The notes beneath the pieces were generated by a model, which had not been told where the DNA came from, ran no database searches, and was given only the letters and a program-made list of their open reading frames with translations. Positions 40,922 through 50,342 of a DNA stretch of 64,000 nt are shown piece after piece. Position 1 is the stretch's first letter. The number at the start of each line of letters is the position of its first letter. Both the position numbers and the translations under genes were made by a program. The DNA is from JBDHDH01 sp039591615 (GTDB lineage: Bacteria; Gemmatimonadota; Gemmatimonadetes; Gemmatimonadales; GWC2-71-9), in NCBI GenBank assembly GCA_039591615.1, contig JBDHDH010000006.1:4841-68840 (forward strand). The letters run 5' to 3'.

Positions 40922-42276
40922 CACGCTGGTCGGCTGAGCGCGTCGCCAGCGTGCTCGGAACTGCCTCTGTCACCGGCGTCGAGTTCTCCACGATCAGCAC
41001 CGATACCCGACGGCTCGAGCCCGGTGCCCTCTTCGTCGCGCTCCAGGGCGAGCGGTTCGACGCTCACGAGTTTCTGCATGACGCGCGGCAGCGGGGAGCG
41101 CTCGGAGCCGTCGTGCGGTCCGGAACCGCGCCCGTCGATGGCCTCGCCCTCTTCGAGGTCGACGACACCTTGAGAGCGCTCGGCCTTCTGGCGCGCGATA
41201 GGCGGCGGGAGATTGCGGGCCCCGTTCTGGCGGTCACCGGCACCAACGGCAAAACGTCCACCAAGGAGATGCTGAGGAGCATCCTCTCCACTCGGTGGCA
41301 CGTTCAGGCGACTCGAGAGAATCAGAACAATCTGGTGGGAGTCCCGTTGACGATTCTCGCCGCGCCGCCGGAATGCGATGCCCTTGTGGTCGAGGCGGGC
41401 GCCAACGTCCCGGGAGAGATCGGGAGACTCCGGGACGTCATCGAGCCTTCTGTGGCCATCATCACCAACGTGTCACACGGGCATCTGGAGGGGTTTGGCT
41501 CGCTGACGTTGACGTTGGACGAGAAAGTGGCCCTACTCCGAGGCGTGCCCGTGGCGGTGGTGGGGCTGTACCCACAGGAGCTGGCCGAGCGGTCTCGTCG
41601 CCTTGCAGGGCGGACGGTCGTGGCCGGTCTCGAGGTCCCGGCTGACGTGCGACCGGAGGCGTGGCGGATCGGTTCGGACGGGCGGCCGGAGCTCTCGGTG
41701 CAGGGCGAACGAGTGAGCCTGCCCCTGCTTGGCGCACATCAGGCTGAAAACGCGATGATCGCGTTGGCGGTAGCGGGGGAGCTGGGAATCCAGCCAGCCG
41801 AGGCGGCCGTCGCGCTGGAAGGGGTTGCGCTCCCGGCGGGACGGTGCCAGGTGTTGCGGAGCGGGGATCTGGTCGTGGTCCACGATGCGTACAATGCGAA
41901 TCCCGCTTCGCTCGTGGCGTCCCTCGATACGGTCGAAGCGATGCGGCACCAGCGCCCCCTTGTTGTCATGCTCGGGTCCATGCTCGAGCTCGGTGCTGAG
42001 AGCGATCGCCTGCATCGAGAAATGGCAGACGTCGTAATGGCTAGGCGCCCGGCGCTCGTCGCCGCACTTGGTGCCTTCGTGTCAGCATTCCGGCGCCATG
42101 CGTTGGGCGATCGTCTTCTCGTGGCGGACGATCCGGACGAGCTCGGAAGGCGATTGGCCGCGCGACTCAGAGGGACCGAGCTCGTTTTGCTCAAGGCTTC
42201 TCGCGGTGTCCATTTGGAGCGCGCGGTCCCCCACCTCATACCGGACGATCAACGCACGTGCTCTACCATCTCCTAG
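40918..42276 (+). CDS. murF: UDP-MurNAc-tripeptide:D-Ala-D-Ala ligase
   Basis: MurF joins D-Ala-D-Ala to the UDP-MurNAc-tripeptide. 452 residues with VTGTNGKTSTKEML, the Mur-ligase middle segment (ENQNNLVGVPLTIL, TNVSHGHLEGF), GAHQAENAMIALAVA and a C-terminal domain with HDAYNANPASL. It starts at GTG 40918, overlapping murE, and its 3' end overlaps mraY by 19 bp. No ddl gene for D-Ala-D-Ala is seen in the window. Confidence 0.95.
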   Translation: MTRWSAERVASVLGTASVTGVEFSTISTDTRRLEPGALFVALQGERFDAHEFLHDARQRGALGAVVRSGTAPVDGLALFEVDDTLRALGLLARDRRREIAGPVLAVTGTNGKTSTKEMLRSILSTRWHVQATRENQNNLVGVPLTILAAPPECDALVVEAGANVPGEIGRLRDVIEPSVAIITNVSHGHLEGFGSLTLTLDEKVALLRGVPVAVVGLYPQELAERSRRLAGRTVVAGLEVPADVRPEAWRIGSDGRPELSVQGERVSLPLLGAHQAENAMIALAVAGELGIQPAEAAVALEGVALPAGRCQVLRSGDLVVVHDAYNANPASLVASLDTVEAMRHQRPLVVMLGSMLELGAESDRLHREMADVVMARRPALVAALGAFVSAFRRHALGDRLLVADDPDELGRRLAARLRGTELVLLKASRGVHLERAVPHLIPDDQRTCSTIS

Positions 42277-43379
42277 CGCCGCTCGCGTCGAAGCACATCG
42301 TCTTCAACCTGTTCAACTACCTGACGTTCCGCGCCGCAGGGGCAACGGTGACGGCGATTTTCCTGTGTTTCCTCGTCGGGCCCACCATCATCAGGCAGCT
42401 CAGGAGCCGCAGCATCGGGCAGGTGGTGCGAGCTGAGGGTCCGGCGTCACATCATGCGAAGCGTGGGACGCCGACGATGGGCGGTGTGATCATCCTCATC
42501 TGTACCGTGCTCCCGGCGCTCCTCTGGGCACGGCTGGACAATCGATACGTCCTCGTGACGGTCGTGGCCACGCTGTGGATGGGGGCCATCGGGTTTGTCG
42601 ATGATTACTTGAAGTTCATTCAGGAGAAGTCTCGCGGCCTGGTCGCCCGGTACAAGCTGATTGGTCAGGTGACGTTCGGCCTCGCGTTGGGATCCTATCT
42701 CCTCTTTTTTCCCCTCACCGGTGACGTGGCGGCCAACGCGACGCAGCTCCCTCTCTTCAAATATGTGCTGCTCTATCTGCCCGGCATCCTGTACGTCGTG
42801 TTCGTGACCTTCATCATCACGGCTTCCAGCAACTCTGTGAATCTCACCGATGGTCTCGATGGGCTCGCCACCGGGCTGACCGTGATCGCCGCCGGCGCCT
42901 TCGGCATTTTTGCTTACCTCTTCGGGCGGGTGGACGCCTCAGAGTATCTCGGGGTGTACTACCTCCGTGGCGCCGGAGAAATGGCCATCTTTTGCGCCAG
43001 TCTCATGGGTGCGGGACTCGGTTTTCTCTGGTTCAATGCGCATCCGGCGCAAGTGTTCATGGGCGATACGGGAAGCCTCGCCATTGGCGGCGCCTTGGGA
43101 ACGGTTGCCATCCTGCTCAAGTCCGAGTTCCTGCTGCTCCTCATCGGCGGCGTCTTCGTGGCCGAGACGGTGTCGGTGATCCTCCAGACGAGTGTGTACC
43201 GGTGGTGCAAGTGGCGGCGCGGCCGCGAGTACGCTGATCAACACCGGGTCTTTCGCATGGCGCCACTGCACCATCATTTCGAGCAGATCGGATGGCCCGA
43301 GTCCAAGGTGGTGACCCGTTTCTATATCCTCGGGATCCTGTGCGCGCTCTTCGCCCTGTCGACGCTGAAGATTCGGTGA
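42258..43379 (+). CDS. mraY: Phospho-MurNAc-pentapeptide translocase
   Basis: MraY transfers phospho-MurNAc-pentapeptide to undecaprenyl phosphate, making lipid I. 373 residues with about ten helices and the family motifs HHAKRGTPTMGG, GFVDDYLKF, SNSVNLTDGLDGLATG, MGDTGSLAIGG and PLHHHFE. The start at GTG 42258 overlaps murF by 19 bp, and the stop overlaps the murD GTG. Confidence 0.96.
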   Translation: MLYHLLAPLASKHIVFNLFNYLTFRAAGATVTAIFLCFLVGPTIIRQLRSRSIGQVVRAEGPASHHAKRGTPTMGGVIILICTVLPALLWARLDNRYVLVTVVATLWMGAIGFVDDYLKFIQEKSRGLVARYKLIGQVTFGLALGSYLLFFPLTGDVAANATQLPLFKYVLLYLPGILYVVFVTFIITASSNSVNLTDGLDGLATGLTVIAAGAFGIFAYLFGRVDASEYLGVYYLRGAGEMAIFCASLMGAGLGFLWFNAHPAQVFMGDTGSLAIGGALGTVAILLKSEFLLLLIGGVFVAETVSVILQTSVYRWCKWRRGREYADQHRVFRMAPLHHHFEQIGWPESKVVTRFYILGILCALFALSTLKIR

Positions 43380-44731
43380 TTCCCGATACGTGGCGTCGGG
43401 GAGAGGTGGCGGTCATTGGGCTGGGAAGAAGCGGCATTGCCGCCGCACGGTGGCTGGCATCCCAGGGGCTCGCCGTCTACGCCTCGGACGTCGTGGATCA
43501 GCCGGCCGTGCGGAGGGCGGTGGGGGCGCTTCCGCGAGATCGCGTGGCGGTCGAACTCGGCTGCCATGACCTCGACCGCATCCGCCGTGCTGTGGTCGTC
43601 GTGGCGTCGCCGGGTGTCCCGCCGGACGCGCCCCCACTCGTTGCCGCGCGCGAGGCCGGACGAGATGTCATCGCCGAACTGGATCTTGCCGCCCGCGTAC
43701 TGGACGAGGCCAAGCTCATCGTCGTTACCGGTACGAACGGGAAGAGCACGACGACCGCCCTCATCGCGCATCTTCTCCAGACCGCCAAGATCCCGGCGGC
43801 GGCCGGTGGCAACATCGGGCGCCCGCTCACCGACCTGGCGAGCGACACACCGCCGCCGGAGTGGATCGCGGTAGAGGCCTCGTCGTTCCAGCTCCACGAC
43901 TCGCCCCACCTGGTTCCGACCGTGGGTGTGCTCACCAACCTCGCTCCCGACCACCTGGATCGCTACCCGACCACCGACGCGTACTACGCAGACAAACGAC
44001 TACTCTTCCGAAACGCGTCGGAGCATTCGACCTGGATCCTGAATAGGGACGATGCGGCAGTCCTGGACCTGGCACGGGGCGCCGCGGGGAGGTACCGGTA
44101 TTTCAGCGTGGACCGGCCCGCCGACGCCTGGTTCGATCGAGCGCGCAAGCGCTTGATGCTGCACGAGGAATTCCTTGTACCCCAGACCGAGCTTCGACTG
44201 CTTGGCGATCACAACGTCGCGAACGCGCTGGCCGCGACGCTCGCCGTGCGGGCAGCCGGCGTTGGGCTTGCCACCCTCCGGAGTGGGCTCGTGAGCTTCC
44301 GCGCGCTCCCCCATCGACTGGAACCGGTCCGGGAGGTAAGGGGCGTCCTGTGGATCAACGACTCGAAGGCCACGAATGTTGCCGCGGCCGTACGCGCCGT
44401 GCAGGCCATGGTGCGACCCTTCGTGCTCATCGTAGGCGGTCACCACAAGGGGGAATCGTATGCACCGCTCGCACAGACGCTGTCGGAGCGCTGCCGCGCC
44501 ACGGTAGCGTACGGGGAAGCGCGGGACCTCCTGGCCCGCGAGCTGGGAGCCCGATCTGCAGTCCTCACCGTCGCCGTATTCGACGATGCCGTCGACCGAG
44601 CGTCCGGCCTCGCGCGCGGCGGAGACGCGGTCCTGCTGGCGCCGGCCTGTGCGAGTTACGATCAGTTCACCAGCTTTGAGGAACGTGGCGAGCGATTCTG
44701 CGCCTTGGTGGAGGAGCTATGCAGGCAGTGA
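43376..44731 (+). CDS. murD: UDP-MurNAc-L-alanine:D-glutamate ligase
   Basis: 451 residues from GTG 43376 (MIPDTWRRGEVAVIGLGRSGIAAARWLAS), a Rossmann-like UDP-binding start. The ATP site is VTGTNGKSTTTAL, followed by GGNIGRPL, EASSFQL, LAPDHLDRY, LLGDHNVANALAA and INDSKATN. It overlaps mraY by 4 bp and ftsW by 13 bp. The motif set separates it from MurC (GTHGKT) and MurE (DNPR). Confidence 0.95.
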   Translation: MIPDTWRRGEVAVIGLGRSGIAAARWLASQGLAVYASDVVDQPAVRRAVGALPRDRVAVELGCHDLDRIRRAVVVVASPGVPPDAPPLVAAREAGRDVIAELDLAARVLDEAKLIVVTGTNGKSTTTALIAHLLQTAKIPAAAGGNIGRPLTDLASDTPPPEWIAVEASSFQLHDSPHLVPTVGVLTNLAPDHLDRYPTTDAYYADKRLLFRNASEHSTWILNRDDAAVLDLARGAAGRYRYFSVDRPADAWFDRARKRLMLHEEFLVPQTELRLLGDHNVANALAATLAVRAAGVGLATLRSGLVSFRALPHRLEPVREVRGVLWINDSKATNVAAAVRAVQAMVRPFVLIVGGHHKGESYAPLAQTLSERCRATVAYGEARDLLARELGARSAVLTVAVFDDAVDRASGLARGGDAVLLAPACASYDQFTSFEERGERFCALVEELCRQ

Positions 44732-45876
44732 GCGCGCGCGTGAGTGACGTCTGGCAGGGCCGCCTCCTGGCGTTGGTGGCGGTGACACTGGTGGTGTTGG
44801 GTATCGCCGCAGTCTACAGCGCATCCAGCATCCAAGCCGTGGAGGGCGGGCACGCTGGCTGGTACTACGCCTTCAAGCAATTGGCGTATGCGGTCGTCGG
44901 GGGTGCGCTCCTGCTGAGCGTCGCGCGATCCGACTATCGGTTCTGGCGCAACGAGCGTCGCTCGTGGTTCTTCCTCAGTGGTTGCGTGGTGGGGCTCATC
45001 GTCCTGCTCTTACCCTTCACCTCGTCCATCGCCCCGGAGATCAATGGGGCCAGGCGCTGGTTGCGCCTCGGGCCGTTGAGCATCCAACCGTCGGAGTTCG
45101 CCACACTCGCCGCGGTGATATGGACGGCGATGATGGCCACGAGAAAGGAGGGCTCGCTGCGCTATCTCCGCCGCGGAGTGTTTCCTCTCCTCGTGATTCT
45201 GGTGCCCGTGGCAGCCCTGATCGTGCTGGAGCCGGATCTCTCGTCGGCCGCCCGACTCCTCTTGGTGTGTGGGGTCGTTGCGTTCATTGGTGGGGCCCGG
45301 ATCGGTCACTTCCTCTTGATGGCGTTTCTAATGTTCCCGGTCCTCCTGGCAGCCGTTCTGGCGGAGCCATACCGCGTGGGTCGCCTCCTGACCTTCGTCA
45401 AGATGCTTCTCGCCATTCTGGGTTTCGGCGAGGAAGCGGCTGCGGAAGCCAGTTGGCAGATTACGCAGTCGATTATCGGCATCGGCTCCGGGCAGCTCTT
45501 CGGCGTGGGATTCGGTGAAGGGATGCAGAAGCTCGGATACCTTCCCCACGCCTTCTCGGATTTCATCTTCAGTACCATCGGTGAGGAGTGGGGGTTCATC
45601 GGCGCCGTCGTGATGCTGATACTCTACTCGCTGTACGTCGGCATCGGTTTTCACATCGCTCGCACTGCCGTGGACCGTTTCGGGATGCTTCTGGCCACAG
45701 GCATCACCGTCCTGATCGGCCTCACCGCCATGCTGCACATCGCCGTAACCCTCGCCCTCGCACCGACCACGGGGCTCCCCCTCCCGTTCGTGTCCTACGG
45801 CGGATCGGACCTGGTCGTCTCGCTCATCGGCACTGGCCTGCTCGTCAGCATCGCCAACCGCCGAGGCCGTACCTAA
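44719..45876 (+). CDS. ftsW: Septal peptidoglycan polymerase FtsW
   Basis: SEDS glycosyltransferase that polymerises lipid II with FtsI. 385 residues with about ten membrane helices; motifs INGARRWLRLGPLSIQPSEFA, EPDLSSA, the extracellular loop around GEEWGFIGA, and TTGLPLPFVSYGGSDL, which is typical of SEDS proteins. Its place between murD and murG in the dcw cluster supports FtsW rather than RodA. ATG 44719 lies inside murD. Confidence 0.94.
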   Translation: MQAVSARVSDVWQGRLLALVAVTLVVLGIAAVYSASSIQAVEGGHAGWYYAFKQLAYAVVGGALLLSVARSDYRFWRNERRSWFFLSGCVVGLIVLLLPFTSSIAPEINGARRWLRLGPLSIQPSEFATLAAVIWTAMMATRKEGSLRYLRRGVFPLLVILVPVAALIVLEPDLSSAARLLLVCGVVAFIGGARIGHFLLMAFLMFPVLLAAVLAEPYRVGRLLTFVKMLLAILGFGEEAAAEASWQITQSIIGIGSGQLFGVGFGEGMQKLGYLPHAFSDFIFSTIGEEWGFIGAVVMLILYSLYVGIGFHIARTAVDRFGMLLATGITVLIGLTAMLHIAVTLALAPTTGLPLPFVSYGGSDLVVSLIGTGLLVSIANRRGRT

Positions 45877-45889
45877 CACAGCGCCGCCA

Positions 45890-46984
45890 ATGGCCCGCGT
45901 GCTCATCGCGGGGGGCGGGACGGGTGGCCACCTGATGCCCGCCTTAGCGCTGGCGGATGCGCTGCGAGAGGCAGACGCCAGTCTGGAGCCGGTGCTCGTC
46001 GGCGCGGCGCGTGGCATCGACTCCGACATCCTGCCTCGGCGTGCGTACCGGCACTACCTCCTCCCGGTCGAGCCTATTTACCGGCGCACGTGGTGGAGGA
46101 ACCTGCGCTGGCCGGCCGTCGCCTGGCGAGTGTGGCGACAGTGCGGGGACGTTCTCGCGCGCGAACGTCCGGCCCTCGCCGTGGGAACGGGGGGGTACGC
46201 CGCCGGCCCGATTCTGTTCCGCGCCCACCGTGAGGGTATCCCCCTCGCGTTGCAGGAGCAGAACGCCTACCCGGGGCTCACGACGCGCTGGTTGGCACGC
46301 CACGCGAGGCAAGTGCACCTCGGGTTTCCTGAAGCCGAAGCACACCTGCAAATCGGGAGCACAACCGCGGTCCACACTCTGGGAAACCCTATCGCTCCAC
46401 CGCCGGAGCACCCACCGGATCGGGATCAGGCACGCGCGGAGCTCCGCGTTCCCCCCGGTGTTCCCGTGGTGCTGGTCATGGGGGGGAGCCAGGGAGCACG
46501 GAGCATCAACCGGGCGCTAGCCGGTATTCTCGAGACCGGTCAATGGGCCAGTCTGACGCTGCTCTGGAGCACGGGTCATCGCTCATGGGACGAGTACGCC
46601 GGGTTCGATGCTCCTCCGGGCTGCCAGGTGAGGCCTTTTTGGGATCCGATTGCCCAGGCGTACGCCGCTGCCGACCTGGTGGTGGCTCGAGCAGGCGCGA
46701 TGAGCACCGCCGAGCTCTGCGCCTGGAGCCTTCCCTCGATCTTGATCCCTCTCCCTACGGCGGCGGCCGACCACCAGACCGGCAATGCCACGGCGCTGGC
46801 CGCAGCGGGAGCAGCTGTACACCTCGACGAACGCAATCTCTCCGCCAAGGTGCTCAGGGAGCATGTCGAAGATCTGTTGGGAGCACCGGCGAAGCTCGCC
46901 TCGATGGCCCGAGCCGCCCAGCTGCGTGGGCGCCCCAAAGCGGCCCGCGAGATCGTTCGTCAACTGCGTTCGCTGTTGAGCTAA
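45890..46984 (+). CDS. murG: Lipid II synthase MurG
   Basis: Adds GlcNAc from UDP-GlcNAc to lipid I at the inner membrane face. 364 residues with the N-terminal loop IAGGGTGGHLMPALA, GTGGYAAGP, LQEQNAYPGLTTR, GGSQGARSINRAL and the UDP-GlcNAc site RAGAMSTAELCAW, ending with PLPTAAADHQTGNA. ATG 45890 follows ftsW by 13 bp. A 52-bp gap then precedes murC. Confidence 0.95.
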   Translation: MARVLIAGGGTGGHLMPALALADALREADASLEPVLVGAARGIDSDILPRRAYRHYLLPVEPIYRRTWWRNLRWPAVAWRVWRQCGDVLARERPALAVGTGGYAAGPILFRAHREGIPLALQEQNAYPGLTTRWLARHARQVHLGFPEAEAHLQIGSTTAVHTLGNPIAPPPEHPPDRDQARAELRVPPGVPVVLVMGGSQGARSINRALAGILETGQWASLTLLWSTGHRSWDEYAGFDAPPGCQVRPFWDPIAQAYAAADLVVARAGAMSTAELCAWSLPSILIPLPTAAADHQTGNATALAAAGAAVHLDERNLSAKVLREHVEDLLGAPAKLASMARAAQLRGRPKAAREIVRQLRSLLS

Positions 46985-46995
46985 GTCAAGAAGCT

Positions 46996-47023
46996 TTCGG
47001 AACTTTCGAGGGCGCCTTATATT
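46996..47023 (+). promoter_or_regulatory. Candidate internal promoter before murC
   Basis: The 52-bp murG-murC gap is AT-rich for this genome and contains TATATT (47018-47023), five of six consensus. The best -35 is TTCGGA (46996-47001), 16 bp upstream, with three matches. Transcription would start near 47030, about seven bases before ATG 47037, which has no Shine-Dalgarno. It would give murC-ftsQ-ftsA-ftsZ an independent supply. Confidence 0.4.
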
Positions 47024-47036
47024 AGCTGCCCAACCG

Positions 47037-48416
47037 ATGCGGCTGTTTGCCCCTGACGATCCCCGACCCCTCCATTTCATGGGGATAGGTGGCGCGGGGA
47101 TGAGTGCCCTGGCACTCATTGCCAGGCGACGCGGGGCTGCAGTCACCGGATGTGATCTCGAGCCGCGTGGGGCCGCCGACCTGGTACGCGCCGGTGTCCG
47201 AGTCTGTTCGGGCCACGACGCGAGCCACGTCGCCGGTGCGCGCGCCGTTGTACACACAGCTGCCGTCTCAGTGGATCACCCGGAGCTGGAGGCTGCTCGT
47301 GCCGCTGGCGTTCCGGTGGTTCGTCGAGCGGAGGCGCTACAGCTGGCTGTGGAGGCCGGTGCGGTTATCGGCATCGCCGGGACCCATGGTAAGACCACGA
47401 CGACGGCGATGGCGACGGAAGCCCTGGCGGCGGCGGGTGCCGATCCGACGGGGATTACTGGTGGGAGGGTCCCCGCTTGGGGTGGCAACGTCCGGTTTGG
47501 CGGCGACGCATTGTTCGTCGTCGAGGCGGACGAGTACGACAAAGCGTTCCTGACGCTGCGGCCGACGGTCGCGGTCGTGAACAACATCGAGGTGGATCAC
47601 CTCGAGTGCTACGGGTCTGTGGCGGCGCTGGAGGCTGCCTTTGCCGACTTCGCGTCCGGGGCGGAGCGTGTGCTCGTTGGGTGGGACGACGCCGGAGCGC
47701 GGCGGCTGGCCCAGCTCCTCTCGGTGCCCATCTGGTGTGTCGGCACGGCCGCCGGGATCGACATCCGCTTGCAGCAGGTCCAGGCGGACGCGGAGCGATC
47801 AGCGGCACAGCTCGCGCTACCCGATGGGCGGATTCAAGCCGTCGAGCTCTTCGTGCCTGGCGTGCACAATCTGCGTAACGCCGCCATGGCGTTGGGCGTC
47901 GTGTTCACCATGGGGCTCGACGTGGAGCGAGCCGCGAATGCGCTCGCCACGTTCCGAGGCGTCGGCCGTCGGTTCGAGGTGCTGGGCACCAGCAGCGGCG
48001 TGACCGTCGTGGATGACTATGCCCACCACCCCACCGAGGTGGCGGCCACCGTCGCGGCAGCGCGGCAGCGGTTCCCGACCGCTCGTCTCGTGGCCGTGTT
48101 TCAGCCGCACCTGTATTCGCGGACGCAGATGCACGGCGAAGCGCTGGGTGCTGCGCTCAGCGCGGCCGATGTGGTGGTGATCACGGCGATTTACCCGGCG
48201 CGGGAGCCGCCAATTCCCGGGGTCTCGGGTGCGATGGTCGCTGACGCGGCGCGCCGCGCCGGCGTTCGGGTGGAATGGGTACCCAAACGACAGGAGCTCG
48301 TGAAACGGATTTCCGATTTGGCGCGAGACGGGGATGTCGTCATGACTTTGGGCGCCGGTGACATCACCGACGTCGGTCCCGACCTCCTTCGCCGTTTGCC
48401 CGGAAGCGCGGCGTGA
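47037..48416 (+). CDS. murC: UDP-MurNAc:L-alanine ligase
   Basis: Adds L-Ala to UDP-MurNAc. 459 residues with MGIGGAGMSALALIA at the start, GTHGKTTTTAMA, EADEYDKAFL, NNIEVDHLECY, the middle-domain GVHNLRNAAMALGV and DDYAHHPTEVAATV. It lies between murG and ftsQ; murB, often next to it, is missing. The stop overlaps the ftsQ GTG. Confidence 0.95.
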   Translation: MRLFAPDDPRPLHFMGIGGAGMSALALIARRRGAAVTGCDLEPRGAADLVRAGVRVCSGHDASHVAGARAVVHTAAVSVDHPELEAARAAGVPVVRRAEALQLAVEAGAVIGIAGTHGKTTTTAMATEALAAAGADPTGITGGRVPAWGGNVRFGGDALFVVEADEYDKAFLTLRPTVAVVNNIEVDHLECYGSVAALEAAFADFASGAERVLVGWDDAGARRLAQLLSVPIWCVGTAAGIDIRLQQVQADAERSAAQLALPDGRIQAVELFVPGVHNLRNAAMALGVVFTMGLDVERAANALATFRGVGRRFEVLGTSSGVTVVDDYAHHPTEVAATVAAARQRFPTARLVAVFQPHLYSRTQMHGEALGAALSAADVVVITAIYPAREPPIPGVSGAMVADAARRAGVRVEWVPKRQELVKRISDLARDGDVVMTLGAGDITDVGPDLLRRLPGSAA

Positions 48417-49093
48417 AGAAGCCCCTGTGGACGGCGGCCGTCGGTCTTCTGCTGGTCGCGGCAGGCCTCTGGGGCACGCCACTGTTGCTGCGGGAGATGA
48501 GCTTCTTCCGGGTACGGCAGGTGGAGCTGGTGGGCCTCCGCTACCTGCCGCCCGAGAGCGTTCTCGTGCATCTCGGGCTGCCGCACGACCGGAACTTGTT
48601 CGAGAACAATCGCGATATCGAGCGTCGCGCGGCCGAGTTTCCGGGTGTGGTGAGCGCCCGCGCCCGGCGACGGGTGCCGGGAACCCTGCGGGTCATCTTC
48701 CGGGAACGGCCGGCCGTCGCGCTTGCGCCCGGTCCCGCCGGCATGGTGCCGCTGGACAGGGCCGGCCATCCCCTGCCGTACGGCCCGGAGGTCACGGGGC
48801 TGGATCTCCCCGTGGTCCCGCGGCCGGATACGGCGCTCGTCCGCGCGCTCTGGCAGGTCAGGGTCGCCGATTCCGCCCTCTATGGAGAGATCCAGAGTGC
48901 GCGACACATCGGAGGGGGCGCGGTGTTGCTCGACCTCGGGCGGCAGGAGCTCGTCGTGCCGGGCGTGCCCAGCGACGACCAGATTCGGGCCATCGGCGTC
49001 GTGCGGGAGCACTTGGTGGCGACGGGACAGCGCGTACGGCGGCTCGATGCCAGATTCGCGGGACGCGTGTTCGCGCGGCGGGGAGGCGTGTGA
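48413..49093 (+). CDS. ftsQ: Cell division protein FtsQ
   Basis: 226 residues: a short cytoplasmic end (MKKPLW), one helix (TAAVGLLLVAAGLWG), and a POTRA domain (FRVRQVELVGLRYLPPESVLVHLGLP, FPGVVSARARRRVPGTLRVIFRERPAVAL). The C-terminal beta region is shorter than in E. coli. It links FtsBL to the divisome. It overlaps murC and ftsA by 4 bp each. Confidence 0.9.
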   Translation: MKKPLWTAAVGLLLVAAGLWGTPLLLREMSFFRVRQVELVGLRYLPPESVLVHLGLPHDRNLFENNRDIERRAAEFPGVVSARARRRVPGTLRVIFRERPAVALAPGPAGMVPLDRAGHPLPYGPEVTGLDLPVVPRPDTALVRALWQVRVADSALYGEIQSARHIGGGAVLLDLGRQELVVPGVPSDDQIRAIGVVREHLVATGQRVRRLDARFAGRVFARRGGV

Positions 49094-50322
49094 AACGGGA
49101 GAACCTGGTGGCCGGGCTCAACCTGGGCACCACGAAGACCTGTGCAGTGATCGCGGAGGCGGTCGTCACCGACGGAGCCCCCGGCGCCAAGATTCTCGGG
49201 ATCGGCCTGGCGAAGACCTCCGGCGTCAAGCGGGGGAAGGTCCGCGATATCGAGGAGACCACCCGCTCCATCGTGCGTGCCATGCGCGACGCCGAGCGCA
49301 TGGCTGGGGTGCAGGTTCCCGTTGTGTACTGCGGGATTGCCGGGGAGCACGTCCGGACGCAGGTCTCGACTGGACTCGCATCCGTGACGGGCGACGAGAT
49401 CAAGCGGCAAGACGCCGAGCGAGTGGAGGAGGTGGCGAAGGCCGTCACGCTCGGCGACGGGTACGAGCTGCTGCATTACATCCCGCAGGAATACAAAGTC
49501 GATTCCCAAGGCGGGATCAGCGATCCCGTCGGGATGGTGGGGTTGCGACTCGAGGTGGAACTGTGCCTGGTAGCCGTCCAGAGCAAGGCCGCCCAGAACG
49601 TTCGAAAATCCATCGAGCGAGCGGGCTATCGCGTCGCCGAGCTCGTGCTCGAGCCGCTGGCCTGCTCGTTGTCAGCCCTCACCGATGAAGAGAAAGAACT
49701 GGGATGCGCCTTGGTGGAGCTGGGAGGCGGACTCACGACGACGGCCGTCTTTCACGAGGGGAAGCTGCGGCATCTCTCCTCCCTTCCCTTCGCCGGGTGG
49801 CTCGTCACCAACGACATCGTCCAAGGGCTCGGCGTGACCCAATCCGACGCCGAGCGCCTGAAAGAGCGGTGGGGAGTCGCGTTCACGCCCCTGGTCGACC
49901 CGGACGATGTCATCGAGTTGCCCAGCACGCCCGGACAGGGCGAGCGACAGGCCAAACGCGAGCTGCTGGCCCATATCATTCACCAGCGGCTCGATGAAGT
50001 GCTCGGGCTCGTGTTGGAACAAATCGAGCACGCTGGGTTCGGCGGACGGCTTCCCGCTGGCATCATTCTCTCGGGCGGTGGAGCCGATACGGCGGGGATC
50101 GTCGAGCTCGGTCGCGAAGTGTTCGCAATGCCGGTTCGCAGAGCGATCCCCCGGGCCCACGTCAGTGGCCTCGTCGACAGTGTCCAGGCGCCCCGGTACG
50201 CGGTGCCCGTGGGCCTCACGCTCTACGCCGCAAAGCAACGTATTCGCGCTGGTGGCTCGGCCGATACGTCCGTTGGCAGATTCCTCGCGCCAGTCAAGCG
50301 CTGGCTGCAAGACTTCTTCTAG
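49090..50322 (+). CDS. ftsA: Cell division protein FtsA
   Basis: Actin-like protein that tethers FtsZ to the membrane. 410 residues with LNLGTTKTCAVIAE (phosphate 1), AGYRVAELVLEPLACS, LVELGGGLTTTAVF (phosphate 2), GIILSGGGADTAGI (adenosine), and an amphipathic C-terminal end (FLAPVKRWLQDFF) fitting the membrane-targeting helix. It starts at GTG 49090 in the ftsQ stop and ends 20 bp before ftsZ. Confidence 0.95.
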   Translation: MKRENLVAGLNLGTTKTCAVIAEAVVTDGAPGAKILGIGLAKTSGVKRGKVRDIEETTRSIVRAMRDAERMAGVQVPVVYCGIAGEHVRTQVSTGLASVTGDEIKRQDAERVEEVAKAVTLGDGYELLHYIPQEYKVDSQGGISDPVGMVGLRLEVELCLVAVQSKAAQNVRKSIERAGYRVAELVLEPLACSLSALTDEEKELGCALVELGGGLTTTAVFHEGKLRHLSSLPFAGWLVTNDIVQGLGVTQSDAERLKERWGVAFTPLVDPDDVIELPSTPGQGERQAKRELLAHIIHQRLDEVLGLVLEQIEHAGFGGRLPAGIILSGGGADTAGIVELGREVFAMPVRRAIPRAHVSGLVDSVQAPRYAVPVGLTLYAAKQRIRAGGSADTSVGRFLAPVKRWLQDFF

Positions 50323-50342
50323 AGAGGACAACGAGGGGACCT